Program-made: the position numbers and the translations under genes
Part shown: positions 3,921 through 7,242 of the stretch, piece by piece
Layout of the letters: each line of letters starts with the position of its first letter
Position numbering within the stretch: the stretch's first letter is position 1
Assembly (NCBI GenBank): GCA_937916565.1
Contig: CALFSR010000003.1
Span: forward strand, 1-7,242
Length of the DNA: 7,242 nt
Direction of reading: 5' to 3'
From: an uncultured Bacillota bacterium
GTDB lineage: Bacteria; Bacillota; Limnochordia; Limnochordales; ZCTH02-B6
Notes under the pieces: model-generated
Told to the model about the DNA's origin: nothing
The model's input: only the letters and a program-made list of their open reading frames with translations
Databases searched by the model: none

Positions 3921-6855
3921 GGCTAGCGTCCTCCAGGGCCACCGGCTCGGTGTCCAGCCAGTTGGGGCCCGCCTCCACGTCCACGACGAGCGGCACCGCC
4001 AGGGAGACCACGTTGGCCATGCAGTCCCGGATCAGCGCGGCCGTCGGAACAAGCTCCTCCTCCGGCACTTCCAAGACGAGCTCGTCGTGCACCTGCAGCA
4101 CGAGCCGGGCCCGGAGCCCCTCCTCTTTGAGCCGCCGGTGCGCCTCTACCATGGCGAGCTTGATGATGTCCGCGGCGGTACCCTGGATCGGGCTGTTCAT
4201 GGCGGTGCGCTCGGCAAAGCTGCGCCGGGCGTAGTTGCGGGAGCGCAAGTCCGGGAGATAGCGGCGCCGGCCAAAGAGCGTCGTCACATAGCCCCGCTCC
4301 CGGGCGCTTTCCACGACCGTGTCGATATAGCGCCGGACGCCCGGATAGCGGTGGAAGTAGTCGCTAATGTACCGCTGCGCGTCCGCCTGGCTCAAGCCCG
4401 TTCCCCGGGCCAGGCCGAAGCTGCTGATGCCGTATACGATGCCAAAGTTGATCGCCTTGGCCGCGCTGCGCATATCCGGCGTCACCTGCTCCGGCGGGAC
4501 GCCGAACACCTCCGACGCGGTGCGGGTGTGGATGTCCTGGCCGCGGCGGAACGCGTCGATGAGCACCTCATCGCCGGAGATGTGGGCGAGCACCCGCAGC
4601 TCAATCTGGGAGTAGTCGGCCGTCAAAAGCACCCAGCCCGGCCCCTGGGGGATGAAGGCTTTGCGGATGCGCTTGCCTTCTTCGGTCCGGATGGGGATGT
4701 TCTGCAGGTTCGGATTCGTGCTGCTCAGCCGGCCGGTGGCGGCGACGGCTTGGTTGAACGTAGTATGCACCCGCCCCGTCTCGGGGTGGATGAGAGCGGG
4801 CAACGCGTCCACGTAGGTGCTCTTGAGCTTGGTCACCTGCCGGTAGTCGAGCAGCAGCTTGACCACGTCGTGCTCGGCCGCGAGCGCCTCGAGAACCTCA
4901 TGGTCGGTGGAAGGGCCCGTCTTGGTCTGCTTAAGCACCGGCAGCTTCAACTTGTCAAACAGGATGCGGCTTAGCTGCTTGGGCGAGTTGATGTTGAACT
5001 CCTCGCCCGTGAGCCGGTAGATCTCCTGGGTCAACCGTTCGACCTGCCCCTCCATTTCCCGAGACAGGTCTGCCAGGTAGGCGGTGTCAAGGCGGACACC
5101 GTTCATCTCCGTCTCCACCAGCACGTCCACCAGGGGCAGCTCCATCCCCTGGTACAGCTCCCAGAGCCCGTCTTGGCGCAGGCGCTCCTTGAGCTTCGGA
5201 CCGAGCTCGCGGATGACGGCCGCCTCCTGGGCCAGATGCTCCGCGGCCGCGGCGGGGTCGAGCTCTTCGACTTCGACGGGTTTTCGCCCGGCGCCGGCGT
5301 CGCTGAGCCGCTGTTTCCAAGAAACCAGGTACCGGTCGGCGAACTTCATGGCGACGTCGGGCATCGAGTGGTCGCCCTGTTCGGGGTTGATGAGATAGGA
5401 CGCCAGCATCGCGTCAAAGGTGACGCCGGCCAGGTCCACGCCGTGGCGGCGAAGGATGATCCGGAGCCGCTTCGCGTCGTGGCACCACTTGGGTATGGCG
5501 GGATCCCGCAGCATGGGCGCGACGGCGTCCCGCACCTCGGCCCACGGCACCTGCTCCCCGGCGGCCCCGCCCCGGTGGCCGGTGGGCACGTACACGACGT
5601 TGCCTGACCTGGCCAGCGCCAAACCCACGATCGCGGCCTGCATGCGATCCGGTCCGCTTGCCGCTAGCCCGACGACGAGCGGCTCCGTCGCTTCGGCGGT
5701 GCCCAGCGACGCCATCGCGTCGGCCAGCGCCTGGCGGGTGCGGACGATGGACGCGGGCGGAGCGCCCGATCGCGTCTCAAGGTGAAACAGCGTTGCCTGC
5801 CCCTCGCCGGCCTCACGCCGCGCTGGGGCTGGGCCCTCCTCGCCGCCCGCCGGAGCGGCGGTTCCCTCGGCGGCATCGTCGCCCGGGCCGGCGCCATCGG
5901 CGGCCGCGCCCGTGGCGCTATCCGCTGCCGCACCGCCCGGCGTTTCCTGGCCGCTGGCCCCGCCCAGAACGCCGGACTTATGGAGCCGGTCGAGCAGCCC
6001 CTTAAACTCCAGTTCGCGAAAGAGCGCCGCCAAGCGCCTCGCGTCCGGCCCCCGGCGCCGCAGGGCGTCGGCGTCAAATTCCACGGGGGCGTCGGTGCGG
6101 ATGATGGCGATCTCTTTGCTCATGCGGGCCCGGTCCTGAAAGGCCAGGAGGTTCTCGCCCACCTTGCCCTTGACCTCGGCCGCGTGGGCCAGCACGTCCT
6201 CCAGGGTGCCATACTGCTTGAGAAGCTGGACCGCGGTCTTGGGCCCGACCTTGGGGACACCCGGGATATTGTCCGAGCTGTCGCCCATGAGGCCCTTGAG
6301 ATCCGGCACCCTCTCCGGCGGAACGCCCAGTTTCTGCTCGACGCCTTCGGGGTCAAGGCGCTCCATGTCGCGGATGCCCTTGCGCGTCAAGAGCACCGTC
6401 ACCCGATCATCCACAAGCTGCAGGAGATCCCGATCGCCCGTCACGATCACCACGTCGATGTCTCGTTCCCGGGCGGCGCGGGCCAGCGTGCCGATGATGT
6501 CGTCGGCCTCGTACCCTTCGATGCCGTAGACCGCTAGGTTCATCGCCCCCAAGAGCTCCTCGACCCGGGCGATCTGGGGACGGAGATCTTCGGGCATAGA
6601 CGGCCGGTGGGCCTTGTACTCGGAAAACACTTCGTCGCGAAACGTGGGCCCGGAGCGGTCAAAGGCGGCTGCCACGTAGTCCGGCCGCTCGGCCTCGAGC
6701 AGCGCGAGCAGCATCTGGGCAAAGCCAAAGACGGCGTTGCTGGGCTCCCCGCGGGACGTGGTCAGGCTCGGCAGGGCGTAGTAAGCCCGGTGGATGAGGC
6801 TGTACGCGTCGATGAGCACGAGCTTTTCGCGCCGATCCATCGGCTCCTGAGACAT
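3913..6855 (-). CDS. polA: DNA polymerase I, with 5' nuclease and polymerase domains; proofreading domain inactive
   Basis: This 980-residue enzyme fills repair gaps and removes Okazaki primers. Residues 10-290 form the 5' nuclease with the acidic metal ligands intact: Asp16, Asp66, Glu116, Asp118/119, Asp141/143 and Asp192/195, plus the PGVPKVGPKTA helix-hairpin region. Residues about 298-352 are an Ala/Gly/Glu-rich linker of low complexity. Residues 353-560 keep the fold of the 3'-5' exonuclease (CHDAKRL, FDAMLASYLINP) but lack its acidic residues. Residues 561-980 form the polymerase: TGRLSSTNPNLQNIP (707-721), motif A TADYSQIE (Asp747), motif B RSAAKAINFGIVYG (Arg796, Lys800, Phe804, Tyr808) and motif C QVHDE (Asp924, Glu925). 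Phe804 matches the Phe that disfavours dideoxynucleotides in most PolI. The start is ATG, with GGGAG (6868-6864) 8 bases upstream; Met6 is a weaker alternative. It is the first gene of the minus-strand cluster and overlaps mutM by 8 bases. Confidence 0.98.
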   Translation of the reverse strand: MSQEPMDRREKLVLIDAYSLIHRAYYALPSLTTSRGEPSNAVFGFAQMLLALLEAERPDYVAAAFDRSGPTFRDEVFSEYKAHRPSMPEDLRPQIARVEELLGAMNLAVYGIEGYEADDIIGTLARAARERDIDVVIVTGDRDLLQLVDDRVTVLLTRKGIRDMERLDPEGVEQKLGVPPERVPDLKGLMGDSSDNIPGVPKVGPKTAVQLLKQYGTLEDVLAHAAEVKGKVGENLLAFQDRARMSKEIAIIRTDAPVEFDADALRRRGPDARRLAALFRELEFKGLLDRLHKSGVLGGASGQETPGGAAADSATGAAADGAGPGDDAAEGTAAPAGGEEGPAPARREAGEGQATLFHLETRSGAPPASIVRTRQALADAMASLGTAEATEPLVVGLAASGPDRMQAAIVGLALARSGNVVYVPTGHRGGAAGEQVPWAEVRDAVAPMLRDPAIPKWCHDAKRLRIILRRHGVDLAGVTFDAMLASYLINPEQGDHSMPDVAMKFADRYLVSWKQRLSDAGAGRKPVEVEELDPAAAAEHLAQEAAVIRELGPKLKERLRQDGLWELYQGMELPLVDVLVETEMNGVRLDTAYLADLSREMEGQVERLTQEIYRLTGEEFNINSPKQLSRILFDKLKLPVLKQTKTGPSTDHEVLEALAAEHDVVKLLLDYRQVTKLKSTYVDALPALIHPETGRVHTTFNQAVAATGRLSSTNPNLQNIPIRTEEGKRIRKAFIPQGPGWVLLTADYSQIELRVLAHISGDEVLIDAFRRGQDIHTRTASEVFGVPPEQVTPDMRSAAKAINFGIVYGISSFGLARGTGLSQADAQRYISDYFHRYPGVRRYIDTVVESARERGYVTTLFGRRRYLPDLRSRNYARRSFAERTAMNSPIQGTAADIIKLAMVEAHRRLKEEGLRARLVLQVHDELVLEVPEEELVPTAALIRDCMANVVSLAVPLVVDVEAGPNWLDTEPVALEDASRA

Positions 6856-6937
6856 GGTCCACGCTCCCGGCTGATCGGTATCGCCCGCGCCGGCCGGCCA
6901 AGCAGGACCGAACCTGTGCGCGGCCCAGGCTGCGTTC

Positions 6938-6966
6938 AGTATAGCACGGCGCGAGCGGCGAGATCC
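6938..6966 (-). promoter_or_regulatory. Candidate housekeeping promoter for the polA cluster (extended -10)
   Basis: On the minus strand TATACT (6943-6938) is a 5/6 match to the sigma-70/sigma-A -10 box. It is preceded by TGC, giving the extended form TGCTATACT. Seventeen bases upstream stands GGATCT (6966-6961), a poor -35, which an extended -10 can tolerate. Initiation would fall near 6931 and leave a leader of about 75 bases before the polA ATG. This AT-rich spot stands out in otherwise very GC-rich sequence. It is a prediction from pattern alone. Confidence 0.55.
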
Positions 6967-7028
6967 ACTTTGTGGCCCGCCCGGCCGGCGGTGCCTATCC
7001 TGCCGCTACTTGCTTGCAGGAGCGCCCC

Positions 7029-7058
7029 TTGACCCGGGGAATCGCTCTGTGTGATAGA
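7029..7058 (+). promoter_or_regulatory. Candidate promoter for the divergent plus-strand gene
   Basis: TTGACC (7029-7034) matches the -35 box at five of six positions. With an 18-base spacer the -10 would be GATAGA (7053-7058), only 3/6, but it is preceded by TGT, an extended -10 element. Initiation near 7065 would leave a leader of about 45 bases before the ATG at 7110. The good -35 and the position support it; the poor -10 lowers confidence. An alternative sigma factor cannot be excluded. Confidence 0.35.
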
Positions 7059-7092
7059 TCGAGTAGGAAACCGGCGCCCCCTGTGGGCGCGC

Positions 7093-7099
7093 AGGAGGA
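7093..7099 (+). promoter_or_regulatory. Ribosome binding site of the divergent plus-strand gene
   Basis: AGGAGGA is a full-strength anti-Shine-Dalgarno match, 10 bases before the ATG at 7110. An ATG at 7100 abuts the site, so it is too close to be used, and it opens an Arg-rich frame with no sign of a real protein. This decides the start in favour of 7110. Confidence 0.7.
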
Positions 7100-7109
7100 A
7101 TGCAACTCC

Positions 7110-7242
7110 ATGCTAAAGATGAAAATCCCGCGCGCCGCCGTCGCCGCCGTGGCCATCGTCCTCGTCCTGGCCGCCCTGGCGGCCGCCGGGTGGAACATGC
7201 GGGCAAACGATCGCGTCGCCCACCATTCTCCCGAGCCGCCCG
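7110..7242 (+). CDS. Unidentified secreted or membrane-anchored protein, N-terminal fragment
   Basis: Only 44 codons are in the window, and the product is not recognised. The sequence starts with a basic stretch (MLKMKIPR), continues with a hydrophobic segment of about 18-20 residues made of Ala, Val, Leu and Ile (residues 9-27), and then turns polar (RANDRVAHHSPEPP). That is the plan of a signal peptide or a single N-terminal membrane anchor. A cleavage site after the Ala run (about residue 26) is possible, and there is no lipobox cysteine. The ATG at 7110 follows an AGGAGGA site; a second in-frame ATG at 7119 is a possible alternative start. The gene is transcribed away from polA, and the 254 bases between the two contain candidate promoters for both. 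The Pro/Ser/His residues at the end could begin a linker before an extracytoplasmic domain, but this cannot be judged here. Confidence 0.65.
   Translation, partial: MLKMKIPRAAVAAVAIVLVLAALAAAGWNMRANDRVAHHSPEPP

Noticed and set aside
3706..4974. A 422-codon plus-strand open frame opposite mutM and the 3' half of polA.
   Set aside because: It lies antisense to the polymerase motifs of PolA, which are unmistakable. Composition is typical of a high-GC shadow frame, and nothing in it resembles a protein family.
5782..6537. A 251-codon plus-strand frame opposite the PolA nuclease domain and linker.
   Set aside because: It is antisense to conserved 5' nuclease motifs. It is a frame kept open by codon bias, without start signals or recognisable domains.
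6995..7206. Two minus-strand frames of about 66 codons across the divergent region and the plus-strand gene start.
   Set aside because: They are antisense to the well-supported plus-strand gene start and its ribosome binding site, overlap each other in different frames, and show no family features.

Overview
The window shows a high-GC bacterial chromosome segment filled with ordinary housekeeping genes. Seven genes lie head to tail on the minus strand, and one gene fragment runs the other way at the right edge. The gene content, strong AGGAGG-type ribosome binding sites, frequent GTG/TTG starts, a PolA whose proofreading domain has lost its catalytic residues, and a short nicotinate phosphoribosyltransferase together suggest a high-GC member of the Bacillota, such as a Symbiobacterium-, Thermaerobacter- or Limnochorda-like lineage. 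That placement is inference from gene style; no rRNA or other marker is present.

In minus-strand (transcription) order, the layout begins near 6966-6938 with a good extended -10 promoter. It is followed by polA (6855-3913, DNA polymerase I), mutM (3920-3096, formamidopyrimidine-DNA glycosylase), coaE (3059-2397, dephospho-CoA kinase), mgsA (2452-2078, methylglyoxal synthase), a membrane-anchored lytic transglycosylase (2037-1441), a nicotinate phosphoribosyltransferase (1412-375), and the first 101 codons of an oligopeptide/dipeptide-type ABC transporter ATPase (304-1, cut by the window edge). polA/mutM overlap by 8 bases and coaE/mgsA by 56 bases. The remaining gaps are 28-70 bases, and no convincing terminator lies between any of the genes, so most or all could form one transcript.

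On the plus strand, the right edge holds the start of a divergent gene (7110 onward) with a consensus ribosome binding site. It encodes a short basic N-terminus followed by a hydrophobic segment, so its product is probably secreted or membrane-anchored; its identity cannot be read from 44 residues. The 254-base divergent intergenic region between it and polA holds candidate promoters for both directions.

Functionally, polA and mutM form a base-excision-repair pair: MutM removes oxidised purines, and PolI fills the gap. coaE makes coenzyme A, the phosphoribosyltransferase salvages nicotinate for NAD, mgsA diverts dihydroxyacetone phosphate to methylglyoxal, and the transglycosylase trims peptidoglycan. 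I see no mobile element, CRISPR array, tRNA, rRNA, toxin-antitoxin or defence system. Nothing in the window points clearly to an undescribed system; the findings concern details of gene architecture.
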